Shown: positions 1 through 9,025, counted from the first letter of the stretch. The stretch: 64,000 nucleotides of DNA from Paenarthrobacter sp. AR 02 (GCF_021538675.1 NZ_JAJUKH010000005.1:124001-188000); one strand, 5' to 3'. Numbers and translations: made by a program. The notes: a model not told the origin generated them from the letters alone.

Positions 1-110
1 ATGGCTGTGAAGGGGGAGCGTGCAGGCCACTGTGCTCGCGACAGCAGAACGGGCACGGGCCATGCCAGGATCAATGCCAGGACCGCAAGCAGGTATGAGG
101 TCCAGAACAT
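1..110 (-). CDS. M56 (BlaR1/MecR1-like) membrane metallopeptidase, N-terminal fragment
   Basis: Only the first 36 codons lie in the window; the gene runs off the left edge. The ATG is at 110-108, five bases after the stop of the BlaI-like repressor, so the two are one operon. The visible residues form a single hydrophobic segment (MFWTSYLLAVLALILAWPVP) as expected for the first transmembrane helix of an M56-family sensor peptidase. In BlaR1/MecR1 systems this protein senses a signal and leads to loss of the cognate repressor. Identity rests on the context and one helix; the HExxH zinc motif would lie outside the window. Confidence 0.6.
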   Translation of the reverse strand, partial: MFWTSYLLAVLALILAWPVPVLLSRAQWPARSPFTA

Positions 111-115
111 AGTGG

Positions 116-502
116 CTAATTGTAGCCGAGCAGTTTGCGCAGTGTTGCGGCTTCGCTTTCAGTGACGGAGCCAATGAATCGGGCGAGGACGGCTTCCCGG
201 TCCGGAGCGGAGCCAAGGACTTCGTGCATGAGCTCGGCGGTGTGGTCTGCGCGGCTGGAAACGGCCTGGTAGCGGTGCGGGCGGGTTCCGCGCTCACGCT
301 CCACAAGGCCCTTCTTTTCCAGCCGGGAGAGGACAGTAAGAACCGTGGTTACGGCCAGGTCCTTGCCCTGGTGCCCTGCCGAGCCATCGCCGGCTTCGGA
401 ATCCTGCGCGAGGAGATCGCGCAGGGTGTTGGCAGTTGCAGCCTCCTGGCCTGCCCAGAGCAGATCCATGACTGCCCGTTCCAGTTCCCCAAGACTTGCC
501 AT
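116..502 (-). CDS. BlaI/MecI/CopY-family transcriptional repressor
   Basis: A 128-residue winged-helix repressor of the Penicillinase_R family. It starts MASLGELERAVMDLLW, the usual first helix, and contains the recognition region around TTVLTVLSRLEKKGLVERER (residues about 50-70). The ATG at 502 was chosen because the family normally begins there; the frame is open further upstream but that part is Cys-rich and unlike the family. It diverges from cydA across 281 bases that hold three 17-bp palindromes of BlaI-operator type, so it probably represses itself and the cyd operon. Followed by a BlaR-like gene. In M. tuberculosis the BlaI homologue also controls respiratory genes; control of cyd here is inference. 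Confidence 0.88.
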   Translation of the reverse strand: MASLGELERAVMDLLWAGQEAATANTLRDLLAQDSEAGDGSAGHQGKDLAVTTVLTVLSRLEKKGLVERERGTRPHRYQAVSSRADHTAELMHEVLGSAPDREAVLARFIGSVTESEAATLRKLLGYN

Positions 503-601
503 CAATACGTCCCTACCTTCCGCATCCCAACAACAGCACTTCTGCTGCCCGGTGCGACGATCCAATATTCATTCACTAATTTACCGCTTTTCAACTCTCC
601 A

Positions 602-618
602 TTCTACGTCAAGTAGAA
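602..618. promoter_or_regulatory. BlaI-type operator palindrome 1
   Basis: TTCTAC-GTCAA-GTAGAA, a 17-bp dyad with perfect 6-base arms, 100 bp upstream of the blaI-like start. Same arms and same length as the two palindromes at 701-717 and 726-742, so the three are probably sites for one regulator. This copy is best placed for autorepression. Confidence 0.65.
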
Positions 619-700
619 CTGTCGGCGCGTCGCCGGCTGGAGGAAGGCCTTGCGCGTGCGTAACGCCACTTGAAGAATGGGTTGGGTCGACCGCCATTTG

Positions 701-717
701 TTCTACACTGTGTAGAA
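701..717. promoter_or_regulatory. BlaI-type operator palindrome 2
   Basis: TTCTACAC-T-GTGTAGAA, a perfect 17-bp palindrome 67 bp upstream of the cydA start. It contains the TACA/TGTA core seen in BlaI/MecI operators. Its centre is 25 bp from that of the next copy, roughly two to two and a half helical turns. Confidence 0.72.
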
Positions 718-725
718 GATACGTT

Positions 726-742
726 TTCTACGCAACGTAGAA
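726..742. promoter_or_regulatory. BlaI-type operator palindrome 3
   Basis: TTCTACG-CAA-CGTAGAA, a perfect 7-base-arm dyad of 17 bp, 42 bp upstream of the cydA ATG and tandem with the copy at 701-717. Its place close to the start codon suggests that it covers the cydA promoter or transcription start. Confidence 0.72.
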
Positions 743-783
743 GTATCGTCACTGCACTTCGGTCCACCGCACAAAGGACAGCC

Positions 784-2373
784 ATGGACGCTTTGGAAAT
801 CGCACGCTGGCAATTCGGCATCACTACCGTCTACCACTTCATGATGGTGCCGCTCACTATTGGCCTCGGCCTGGTGGTAGCCATCATCCAGACCTTTTGG
901 TACCGCACGGGTAAGGCCGAGTACCTGCGCATGACCAAGTTCTGGGGAAAGCTGTTCCTCATCAACTTCATCATGGGCGTGGCAACCGGCATTGTGCAGG
1001 AATTCCAGTTCGGGATGGCGTGGAGTGAGTACAGCCGGTTCGTGGGCGATGTCTTTGGCGCGCCACTGGCGCTCGAGGCGTTGCTCGCCTTCTTCGTGGA
1101 GTCCACGTTCCTGGGACTGTGGATCTTCGGCTGGAAACAGCTCAAGCGTGGCGTGCACCTGGCCTGCCTATGGATCGCAGTGATCGGATCGGTCTTTTCC
1201 GCCTACTTCATCATCGTGGCGAACTCCTGGATGCAGCACCCTGTTGGTGTGGAGATGGTGGATGGCCGACCCGTCATGACAGATGCGTGGGCAGTCTTTA
1301 CCAACAACACAGCATTGGTCGCAGTGCCGCACACCTTGTTCGGCGCACTGGCCGTTGCGGGTGCCTTCCTGCTGGGAATCGCCTGGTACCACCTGTGGCG
1401 CAGGCGTCACGACGGAATAGACGTTGTGGGTGCCGACGGCAAGCTGATTCCGGGCGAGGCTGCAATTCCAGGCCGCGACGAGGCCGATTACACGGTATGG
1501 ATGAGGTCGCTGAGGATCGGTGCCGTAGTGGCCATGATTTCCTTCGCGGGGACCGCGATTACCGGCGACCTCCAAGGCAAGCTGATGTTTGAACAGCAGC
1601 CCATGAAGATGGCCGCCGCGGAAGCCGCCTGCCACGATGGCACCGGGTTCTCGGTGCTCAGCGTGGGCAACCTCGGTGCTTCGAACTGTGACGACATTGT
1701 GGCCGTCATCGAAGTCCCGGGCATCCTGTCCTTCCTGGCCAAGGGCGATTTCACCACCGAGGTCAAGGGCGTCAACAGCCTGCTCGGTGAATACAAGGAA
1801 AAGTACGGCACCCACCTGCCTGACAACCCGCTGTACGGCGAGCGCGCCGGCCAGGAGATCCAGTATGTTCCCGTGATGGAAGTGACCTACTGGGGCTTCC
1901 GCATGATGATCGGCTTTGGTGGCATCGCAGCCCTCGCGGCCCTGCTGGCCCTGTGGGTCACCCGCAAGGGTGTGGTGCCCCAGTCCAGGTGGCTCATGCG
2001 CCTGGCGGTCTTCGGGATTCTTGCTCCCTTCGGTGCCAATGCGGCCGGGTGGATCTTCACGGAGATGGGACGCCAGCCGTTCGTGGTGGCCCCGAATCCT
2101 GACATGAACGGCATCGACCAGGTCTTCATGTTTACAGCAGCAGCTGTCTCGCCGGGGGTCAGTGCGGGAGAGCTCATGACCTCGCTGGTGGTCCTCACCG
2201 CCATCTACGCCGTGCTTTTGGTGGTTGAAGTGAAGCTGCTGGTCAAGTACATCCGCGGCGGAGTGGCGTCGGCGATGCCTGAACTTGCGCATGCCAAGGA
2301 CTCTGACCAGCACGACAAGAGCGACGACGGCCCGGACAAGTCCGGCGACGACGTCCTGGCATTCGCCTACTAG
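784..2373 (+). CDS. cydA: Cytochrome bd ubiquinol/menaquinol oxidase subunit I
   Basis: 529 residues, an integral membrane protein that oxidises quinol and reduces O2 with high affinity using hemes b558, b595 and d. It begins MDALEIARWQFGITTVYHF; His18 corresponds to the b595 ligand His19 of E. coli. The quinol-binding segment GDLQGKLMFEQQPMKMA lies at about residue 260 and the GRQPF form of the GRQPW signature at about 429. The ATG at 784 follows AAAGGACAGCC; a longer frame upstream would run through the operator palindromes and is not used. First gene of cydA-cydB-cydDC. The acidic C-terminal tail (Asp/Lys-rich) is unusual but harmless. Probably induced when the adjacent BlaI-like repressor is released. 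Confidence 0.96.
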   Translation: MDALEIARWQFGITTVYHFMMVPLTIGLGLVVAIIQTFWYRTGKAEYLRMTKFWGKLFLINFIMGVATGIVQEFQFGMAWSEYSRFVGDVFGAPLALEALLAFFVESTFLGLWIFGWKQLKRGVHLACLWIAVIGSVFSAYFIIVANSWMQHPVGVEMVDGRPVMTDAWAVFTNNTALVAVPHTLFGALAVAGAFLLGIAWYHLWRRRHDGIDVVGADGKLIPGEAAIPGRDEADYTVWMRSLRIGAVVAMISFAGTAITGDLQGKLMFEQQPMKMAAAEAACHDGTGFSVLSVGNLGASNCDDIVAVIEVPGILSFLAKGDFTTEVKGVNSLLGEYKEKYGTHLPDNPLYGERAGQEIQYVPVMEVTYWGFRMMIGFGGIAALAALLALWVTRKGVVPQSRWLMRLAVFGILAPFGANAAGWIFTEMGRQPFVVAPNPDMNGIDQVFMFTAAAVSPGVSAGELMTSLVVLTAIYAVLLVVEVKLLVKYIRGGVASAMPELAHAKDSDQHDKSDDGPDKSGDDVLAFAY

Positions 2374-2392
2374 AAGCCAAGGGAAACTGACA

Positions 2393-3490
2393 ATGGAACT
2401 GTTGCCAACTATCTGGTTCGTGGCCATCGCCGTTCTGTGGACCGGCTATCTCTTCCTGGAGGGCTTTGACCTCGGCGTCGGCATGCTTATGAAGCTGTTC
2501 GCCCGCAACAACACCGACCGCCGTGTTCTGTTGAACACGATTGGTCCGGTATGGGACGGGAATGAAGTGTGGCTGCTCACTGCGGCCGGTGCTACTTTCG
2601 CCGCATTCCCCCTCTGGTATGCATCCTTGTTTTCGGCTTTGTACCTGCCGCTGCTGTGTGTTCTCGCGGCCCTGATTTTCCGCGCGGTCGCCTTCGAGTA
2701 CCGGGGCAAGGTTGACTCCGCGCGGTGGCGCAACCGCTGGGACTGGGCCATCGCCGTCGGCTCCTTCGTTGCCGCCTTCGGTATCGGCGCCGCCCTGGCG
2801 CTGACAACAACGGGCCTGCCGTTGAACGATAACGGTGACCGTGTGGGCGGTCCCATGTCCTGGTTCAGCGGGTACGCGCTCCTGGGCGGATTCGGCGTTG
2901 TGGCGTTCGCCCTGGTTCATGCCCTCGCCTTCCTGGCCCTGAAGACCGACGGCGATGTCCGGCATCGGGCGCGCCGTTGGTTTGTGCGGCTGGTCCCGGT
3001 TGCCGTGCTGCCGATGTTCGGCTGGATGCTGGCGGTGCAGTTCCTGAGCGGGAAGCCGTGGACCTGGGCCTTGGTGGCAGCCGCGGTGGTAGCCGTGGTC
3101 CTGGCCTGGCAGTTGGCCCGGGCAGGATCCGAAGGCCGGGCATTTGGCGCCCTCGGCGCTTTCATTGTCTGCGCCACGGCCTCGATCTTCGGTGCGGCGT
3201 TCCCGGTGGTCATTCCTTCCACGATCGATCCCGCCTTCAACCTGACCATCTCCAACGCCTCGTCCTCGGACTACACGTTGGGCCTGATGAGTATCGTTGC
3301 CGCCGTGGGGCTGCCGCTGGTCATTGCCTACCAATCCTGGACGTACTGGGTATTCCGGCGTCGCGTCAGTGCAGCGCACATCCCCGAGGCGCACGGGTTC
3401 CTGCCTGCGATCGCCGCGAAAGTCCTGGTGTCCAAGGAACCGGGTCCGGCCGGTACCCAGTCCGGCAAGCCAACCCACCCGGGAGCCTGA
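2393..3490 (+). CDS. cydB: Cytochrome bd oxidase subunit II
   Basis: 365 residues, the polytopic partner of CydA. The N-terminus MELLPTIWFVAIAVLWTGY is followed by the signature FLEGFDLGVGML, then WDGNEVWLLTAAGATFAAFP. Starts 20 bases after cydA with GGGAAACTGACA ahead of the ATG, so it is co-transcribed. The subunit has no heme ligands of its own but is needed for assembly and stability of the heme groups in CydA. Length is close to other actinobacterial CydB proteins. Confidence 0.96.
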   Translation: MELLPTIWFVAIAVLWTGYLFLEGFDLGVGMLMKLFARNNTDRRVLLNTIGPVWDGNEVWLLTAAGATFAAFPLWYASLFSALYLPLLCVLAALIFRAVAFEYRGKVDSARWRNRWDWAIAVGSFVAAFGIGAALALTTTGLPLNDNGDRVGGPMSWFSGYALLGGFGVVAFALVHALAFLALKTDGDVRHRARRWFVRLVPVAVLPMFGWMLAVQFLSGKPWTWALVAAAVVAVVLAWQLARAGSEGRAFGALGAFIVCATASIFGAAFPVVIPSTIDPAFNLTISNASSSDYTLGLMSIVAAVGLPLVIAYQSWTYWVFRRRVSAAHIPEAHGFLPAIAAKVLVSKEPGPAGTQSGKPTHPGA

Positions 3491-3496
3491 ACGCCG

Positions 3497-6400
3497 ATGA
3501 AACCCGTGTTCCCTTCCGGCCCGGTTACCCGATCCGCCCTCTACACGATCGGGCTGCTGTCCGCCCTCAAGGCCCTGTCCCTGGTGCTGATGGCGCAGGC
3601 CGTGGCGGTGATGCTGGCAGGCCTGGCGTCCGGGTCCGGGGATTGGAACAGCGGACTCATCTGGGGCGCCGTGGGAGCTGTCCTGCGCTCGCTGACGGTG
3701 TGGGGGCAGGGCATTGCCTCCCGCCGGGCCGCCTTGGGCGTCAAAGAGGAGCTGCGCGCCAGCCTGCTGCGGCGATCACTGGGTGACGGCGCCGCCTCGC
3801 CGGTGGAGGGAATGAACGACGGCGGCCTGGCGATCCTCACGACGCGCGGACTGGACGCCCTGGACGACTACTACACGCAATACCTGCCGGCGCTGGTGAA
3901 CTGCGCAACGGTGCCCCTGTTGATCGGCGCCCGTATCCTGTTCGCCGACTGGGTCAGCGCATTGGTGATCGTCCTGACCGTGCCCCTGGTTCCGCTGTTC
4001 ATGGTGCTGATTGGCCGGCACACCGAGGACAGTGTCCGCGACGCGCAGACCACCTTGCGGAAACTGTCCGGGCACATTCTTGAACTCGCCAAAGGCCTGC
4101 CGGTCCTGGTGGGCCTGGGCCGCGCCAGTGAGCAACGCGCAGCCTTGGAGGATATCTCCGAGCAATACCGCAGCCGCACCATGGGAACTCTCCGCACGGC
4201 CTTCCTTTCGGCACTTGCCCTGGAACTCATAGCCACGATCTCCGTAGCCGTTGTGGCCGTGTTCATCGGTGTCAGGCTTGTGGCCGGGGACATGGCACTC
4301 GAAGCAGGCTTGTTGGCATTGATTCTTGCCCCCGACTGCTACCTGCCGCTCCGGGAACTGGGTACGGCCCACCACGCCAGCGACGATGGCCGAGCCGCGC
4401 TCGAAACCACCCATGCCGTGCTGGAAGCACCCGCGCACCAGCGACTGCAGGAAACTCCCGCCCTTCCCGGGCCGGAAGACACCGTGGTGACTGACCTTTC
4501 GGTGACGTACAGCGGCAGGTCAGCGGCCGCCGTCGGACCCCTCAGCTTTACCGCGAAACAGGGCAGGATCACCGCCCTGGACGGGGACAGCGGGGCAGGG
4601 AAGAGCACAGTCCTGGGCGTCCTGGCCGGGCTGATCGGTCCGGGGACGGGCACCGCAGTCACTGGACACACCAGGGGAGCAGGACAAGGGAGCGTGGCAT
4701 GGGTGCCGCAGCATCCTGTCATGGCAGCGGAAACCGTCCAGCAGGAGGTCGAGCTTTACCTGGAGGGATACACCGGCAACAGTGACGCAGCTGTGGCACG
4801 TGTCCTGAAACGGACCGCGGCGGACCATCTCGCCGACAAACACCCCGCTGAGCTGAGCCCCGGTGAACTGCGCCGTGTAGCCCTCGCCCGCGGGCTCGCG
4901 CGCGTGGAAGCCGGAGCCACCGTGCTGCTGCTCGACGAACCCACCGCACACCTGGACCACTACTCTGCCAGCGTCGTGCGAAACGCCATGGAATCACTCC
5001 GCGGTTCGGTCACGGTGATCCTGGTGGCCCACGACGCCGCCACCCGGGCGCTCGCCGACCACGTGGTGTCCGTTGGGCGCAAGCACCCCTTGCCGGCACC
5101 ACGGGCGGGGGAGGGCCCCGTGCGCCCCGCCGTCGTTGGGAACCACGAGGAATCCATGCGTGGAACCGTCGCGGGTACTTCCGCACGGCCGGACGGCATC
5201 AATCCGGCCATGCAGCGGACGGGAAGCCTGCGACGCCTGCTGGGGGTCCTGAAGCCCGTCCGCTGGAAGTTCGCCGCCGCGGGTGCCGTTGCAGTCCTTG
5301 CCGCTTTGTTCGCCGTAGCCCTTTCCGGGTTGTCAGGATGGTTGATCATCAGGGCCAGCGAACAGCCGCCCATCCTCTATTTGCTCGGCGCAATAGTGGG
5401 TGTCCGGTTCTTCGGTATTGGCAGGGCAGTCCTGCGGTACTGCGAGCGCCTGCTGACCCACGACGCCGTTTTCGCTGCCATGACCCGCCTCCGGGGCGCA
5501 CTGTGGGCAACACTGAGCCGGAGGGCGCTGTCCCTTCGCCGGCTCCTTCAGGGCGGCAACGTCCTGGGGTCGGTGGTGGACGACGTCGACACCCTCCGCG
5601 ACCTCCTGCCCCGCGTTGCACTGCCTCCGGTCACCGCAGTGGGAGTAAGCGCAGCAGCCATCATCGCCACTGCGCTGGTCATGCCCGCAGCAGTTCCCGC
5701 CGTGGTGCTGGCGTCGGTCATCGGCCTGGCAATTGCTCCGTTACTCGCCGTCCTGGCCGACAGGAACGCCGCAACATCAGAACAGCAGATGCGCTCAGTG
5801 GTACTGAAGGGAGTCGCTGCGGCACTGGACGCACGGGCAGACCTCGCTGCCAACGGAGTGGGGGAGCCCGTCCTTCGGGAACTCCGCAACAAGGACCGCG
5901 CAGCCACCGTCTCCGCCCAGCGTTCGGCATGGGCCGAGGGGCTCGGGCAAGCTGCGATCGTCCTGGCCTGCTCGCTGGCAGCCCTGTGGGCGGGTGTCCT
6001 CACCGCCCCCTCTGTCGCCGACGGCTCCGCAGCACCCGAACTCGTAGCCGTGATTGTGCTGATGTTGCTGGCGCTGGTTGAACCCTTCGGGGGCATCGTC
6101 TCCTCGGTGCGTCAAGCCCCCGCGCTCGCAGCCGTCCTGGGCCGCGTTGCCGCGTCCGGAGCCCTGGACGCCGCATCCGGGACCGCTCCGGAAGACCCCG
6201 ACGGCGGCCCGCGGCCGCTGCCTGAACGCGACGGCAAAGCGGGACTCGAATTGAGGGACGCGGCCGCAGCATGGCCCGGGGGTCCGAACGTGTTCGCTGG
6301 CCTCACGGTGGGGGCCGGACCCGGCCGTTGGCTCTCGGTGACAGGGCCCTCCGGGGCAGGAAAATCCACCCTCCTGTCGGTGCTCCTGGGCTTCCTGCCA

Positions 6401-6922
6401 TTGACGCAAGGAACGGCGAAAATGACGGGGACGGCGGCCTGGTGCCCGCAGGAGGCGCACCTTTTCGATTCCACCATCCGTGGGAACCTCCTGCTGAGCC
6501 GGCCTGCGGCGGCGAAACCGACGGAGGCGGACATGCATAAGGCGCTGGCCGACGTCGGACTGGACGTTTTGGTGGAGACCCTGCCCGGCGGGCTCGACGC
6601 GCGGATAGGACCCGAAGGGTCCTTCCTCAGCGGCGGCGAACGGCAGCGGCTCGCGATGGCAAGGACTTTGCTCACCGGGGCCTCCATTTTGCTTCTGGAC
6701 GAGCCAACGGCGCATCTGGATGCCGGCGCAGCCCGCGAAATGATGGCGATCCTCCGGGCAGGACTCAAGGACGTCACCGTGGTCCTTGTCACCCACAATC
6801 CCGAGGATATCGATCCCTCGGACGCACGCCTGGAGCTGGGCTCGTCGGTAGCTGCCGTGGGTCCTGCCGTGGGCCCCGGCGCGGGCGCGGCGGAGCTGGT
6901 GGGAAGGACTACCCCTCAGTAG
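3497..6922 (+). CDS. cydDC: Fused CydD-CydC thiol reductant ABC exporter
   Basis: 1141 residues with two complete ABC half-transporters in one chain. First half: membrane domain to about residue 300, Walker A GDSGAGKST near 363, signature LSPGELRRVALARG near 453, Walker B VLLLDEPTAHLD near 475. Second half: membrane domain about 590-880, Walker A GPSGAGKST near 950, signature LSGGERQRLAMARTLL near 1044, Walker B ILLLDEPTAHLD near 1065. CydDC exports glutathione, cysteine or similar thiols and is required for cytochrome bd maturation. It is usually two proteins in proteobacteria and mycobacteria; fusion occurs in several actinobacteria. The first-half signature is LSPGE, not LSGGQ, so that ATPase site may be degenerate. 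Six bases after cydB. Confidence 0.95.
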   Translation: MKPVFPSGPVTRSALYTIGLLSALKALSLVLMAQAVAVMLAGLASGSGDWNSGLIWGAVGAVLRSLTVWGQGIASRRAALGVKEELRASLLRRSLGDGAASPVEGMNDGGLAILTTRGLDALDDYYTQYLPALVNCATVPLLIGARILFADWVSALVIVLTVPLVPLFMVLIGRHTEDSVRDAQTTLRKLSGHILELAKGLPVLVGLGRASEQRAALEDISEQYRSRTMGTLRTAFLSALALELIATISVAVVAVFIGVRLVAGDMALEAGLLALILAPDCYLPLRELGTAHHASDDGRAALETTHAVLEAPAHQRLQETPALPGPEDTVVTDLSVTYSGRSAAAVGPLSFTAKQGRITALDGDSGAGKSTVLGVLAGLIGPGTGTAVTGHTRGAGQGSVAWVPQHPVMAAETVQQEVELYLEGYTGNSDAAVARVLKRTAADHLADKHPAELSPGELRRVALARGLARVEAGATVLLLDEPTAHLDHYSASVVRNAMESLRGSVTVILVAHDAATRALADHVVSVGRKHPLPAPRAGEGPVRPAVVGNHEESMRGTVAGTSARPDGINPAMQRTGSLRRLLGVLKPVRWKFAAAGAVAVLAALFAVALSGLSGWLIIRASEQPPILYLLGAIVGVRFFGIGRAVLRYCERLLTHDAVFAAMTRLRGALWATLSRRALSLRRLLQGGNVLGSVVDDVDTLRDLLPRVALPPVTAVGVSAAAIIATALVMPAAVPAVVLASVIGLAIAPLLAVLADRNAATSEQQMRSVVLKGVAAALDARADLAANGVGEPVLRELRNKDRAATVSAQRSAWAEGLGQAAIVLACSLAALWAGVLTAPSVADGSAAPELVAVIVLMLLALVEPFGGIVSSVRQAPALAAVLGRVAASGALDAASGTAPEDPDGGPRPLPERDGKAGLELRDAAAAWPGGPNVFAGLTVGAGPGRWLSVTGPSGAGKSTLLSVLLGFLPLTQGTAKMTGTAAWCPQEAHLFDSTIRGNLLLSRPAAAKPTEADMHKALADVGLDVLVETLPGGLDARIGPEGSFLSGGERQRLAMARTLLTGASILLLDEPTAHLDAGAAREMMAILRAGLKDVTVVLVTHNPEDIDPSDARLELGSSVAAVGPAVGPGAGAAELVGRTTPQ

Positions 6923-6931
6923 CCTGTTGGC

Positions 6932-7942
6932 ATGCCTTTCGAAGCAGCACGCCAAGCCATGCCCGACGCCGCCATGACAGGCCTCCACTGGCGGCCTGCC
7001 TCCATGGAGGACCTGGACAATTGGGCCGGGCTGATCGCCAGGACGGCCGCCGTCGAACATCCTGCCTGGTACGAAAAGCAAGGGGACCTGATCCATGTCC
7101 TCGAGTCCAGCAGGAATCCTCCGCAGGCCAGTACGCTCCTGGGCTTCGACGCCGACGGCGTGGCACGGGCTTACGGGCGCATCACCAAGAACCCGGAGGG
7201 CGACAAAGCCACGGGAATGGCGTGCGTTGACCCGGCCTGGCAGCAGCGCGGCATAGGCTCCACCATCCTGCTGTGGCAGGAAGCGCAAGTGCGCCAGCGC
7301 TTCGACGAGGACCAGGAAGCGGGACACACGACGGCGCCGCCAAGGCTTCGCATCCGCACTGAAGAGCAACACGAACACCAAGCCGCCCTGCTGATGGGGC
7401 ACGGATACGGAGCGGTGCGCTGGTTCAACGAGATGCACCGGACGTTGGCAACTGAACTGCCCCATGCTCCCCTGGGAAGCGGGCTCGAACTGCGGACGCT
7501 CGAACCGCCCCTGTTCGAATCGGTGCGGCAGGCCCACAACGATGCTTTCCGTGACCATTGGGGGAGCGAACCCAGGGACAAGGAAGCATGGCGGTTCACT
7601 ATCGAAGAACCCACCGCCAGGCATGATCTGAGCACCGTCGTGCTGGACCAGGCCACGGGAGACGTTGTGGGTTACCAACTGGCCAGCCACGACCCCGAGG
7701 CGGCACGTAGCCGCGGTTTCAAGGAGGGCTACACCGAACTCCTGGGCGTTCGACGAGCCTACCGGGGCAGGGGAATCGCCCAGGCCCTGCTGGCAGACGC
7801 CATGCGGCGATACTCGCTGGCCGGTATGGATGTGGCCTCCCTTGACGTTGACTCGGCCAACCCGACCGGCGCCTTGGAGCTCTACCTGGGTATGGGCTAT
7901 GAGCCGGTCAACCGCAGCATGACGTGGGAGAAGATGCTCTAG
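6932..7942 (+). CDS. GNAT-family N-acetyltransferase with two GNAT domains
   Basis: 336 residues. Two acetyl-CoA pyrophosphate loops are visible: QQRGIGSTILL near residue 104 and YRGRGIAQALLADAM near 278, so this is a tandem-GNAT protein in which one domain may be structural. An Arg/Gln-rich linker around residues 125-150 joins them. It starts nine bases after cydDC and may be read through from the cyd operon, but nothing ties it to respiration. The ATG at 6932 has a weak ribosome site; the ATG at 6959 is an alternative. The substrate cannot be predicted. Its stop codon shares the CTAG at 7939-7942 with the convergent DinB-like gene. Confidence 0.85.
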   Translation: MPFEAARQAMPDAAMTGLHWRPASMEDLDNWAGLIARTAAVEHPAWYEKQGDLIHVLESSRNPPQASTLLGFDADGVARAYGRITKNPEGDKATGMACVDPAWQQRGIGSTILLWQEAQVRQRFDEDQEAGHTTAPPRLRIRTEEQHEHQAALLMGHGYGAVRWFNEMHRTLATELPHAPLGSGLELRTLEPPLFESVRQAHNDAFRDHWGSEPRDKEAWRFTIEEPTARHDLSTVVLDQATGDVVGYQLASHDPEAARSRGFKEGYTELLGVRRAYRGRGIAQALLADAMRRYSLAGMDVASLDVDSANPTGALELYLGMGYEPVNRSMTWEKML

Positions 7943-8457
7943 CCGTCCACGTCGTGCAGGTGGTGGACGACGTCATGCAGGAAGTATTGGGAGAATGTGA
8001 GTACGGTGAAGGCCGAGCCGTTGCTGCGCGTCCCGGTCCGCACCCACTCTTCTTCACTGACCCTGGCGAAGGACTCAGCGATGGTGGCGCCCTCGGTTTC
8101 CAGTTCGTCAGCGACGGTCCGGGGATCCGCCGAGCCGTACTCGCCGTCGATGGCCGCCTGGTCCTGGTTCCAATTGGCGAACTGTGCGTCGTCCTCGGTC
8201 AGCATCAGGTTCAACCGCTGGTCAAACAGGCTAAAAACATCGCGCACATGGCACGCATATTCCAAGGTGGACCAGGTGTGGTCGTTGGGACGTACCGCAA
8301 CGTCCTCGCGGCGCAGAACAGCCCGCCACCTCGGCAGCATGTTCAGGACGGTGCCCGGCACTGTCGACGGGGTCACCGTAGCGGGATCGAAACCGCACTC
8401 ATTGCAGGGCTCTGAGAGTACCCAGGTCCAGTCTTTTTCATCAGGGATGATCGGCAT
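7939..8457 (-). CDS. DinB-like (maleylpyruvate isomerase-fold) protein
   Basis: 172 residues with the DinB/YfiT four-helix layout: an early His in YACHVRDVF and a late FLHDVVHHLHDV motif, the three histidines that bind a metal in this family. Members are thiol-dependent transferases (mycothiol or bacillithiol) or have no known role. An N-terminal stretch EPCNECGFDP is common in the actinobacterial subgroup. Convergent with the GNAT gene, the two stop codons overlapping in a CTAG. Function beyond family membership is unknown. Confidence 0.82.
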   Translation of the reverse strand: MPIIPDEKDWTWVLSEPCNECGFDPATVTPSTVPGTVLNMLPRWRAVLRREDVAVRPNDHTWSTLEYACHVRDVFSLFDQRLNLMLTEDDAQFANWNQDQAAIDGEYGSADPRTVADELETEGATIAESFARVSEEEWVRTGTRSNGSAFTVLTFSQYFLHDVVHHLHDVDG

Positions 8458-8585
8458 GTCGCCAGTCTAAGCTGAACTGCGCGGACGTCCCGGCCAAAGC
8501 CAAAAAACGGTGTCGGTTTCCAATTACTTCCCATCACGGCCAGGAGTAAAGTTCGTTCCGGGAGGAGAGCCGGAAAGAGAGAATC

Positions 8586-8978
8586 ATGCTCAAAGATCAG
8601 CAAGTGGCTGCCGTTTTACCGGCGCAGGATCTGAAGCGGGCCCGCGGGTTCTACAGTGAGAAACTCGGACTCGAGCCAGACAATCCGGACGCGGATGACA
8701 ACCTCCAGTACAGGTGCGGTGATGGCACCGGTTTCCTTCTGTACGAGACACCGAACGCGGGGACCGCAAAGAATACCCAGATGGGTTGGATGGTCGATGA
8801 CGTCGCAGCCACCGTCGAGGAGCTGCGCGGGAAGGGAGTGGCCTTCGAAGACTACGACTTCCCTGGTCTCAAGACGGAAAACGGCATCGCCACCATGCCC
8901 GACGGAAGCGCCGCCGCGTGGTTCCTGGACACCGAGGGGAACATACTGAGCCTGAACCAAATGGGTGGAAACGGTTAG
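8586..8978 (+). CDS. VOC (glyoxalase/bleomycin-resistance) family protein
   Basis: 130 residues in one VOC module: the N-terminal LPAQDLKRARGFYSEKLGLEP and a C-terminal TEGNILSLNQ, where the Glu (D-x-E-G-N) is the usual metal-ligand position. Members are dioxygenases, isomerases or binding proteins; this small single-domain type is often annotated only as glyoxalase-like. A ribosome site (GGAAAGAGAG) precedes the ATG. A TTACTT-17-TAAAGT pair at 8524-8552 could be its promoter. Isolated monocistronic gene ended by a hairpin at 8995. Confidence 0.85.
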   Translation: MLKDQQVAAVLPAQDLKRARGFYSEKLGLEPDNPDADDNLQYRCGDGTGFLLYETPNAGTAKNTQMGWMVDDVAATVEELRGKGVAFEDYDFPGLKTENGIATMPDGSAAAWFLDTEGNILSLNQMGGNG

Positions 8979-8994
8979 CTTGGCAGATAAATGA

Positions 8995-9021
8995 GGGCCG
9001 GCGGTTAGTCACCGCCGGCCC
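8995..9021. terminator. Bidirectional intrinsic terminator
   Basis: GGGCCGGCGGT-TAGTC-ACCGCCGGCCC, an 11-bp perfect stem with a 5-base loop between the convergent VOC and parC-like genes. On the + strand TTGTTT follows; on the - strand the hairpin lies five bases after the parC-like stop. Confidence 0.8.
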
Positions 9022-9025
9022 TTGT

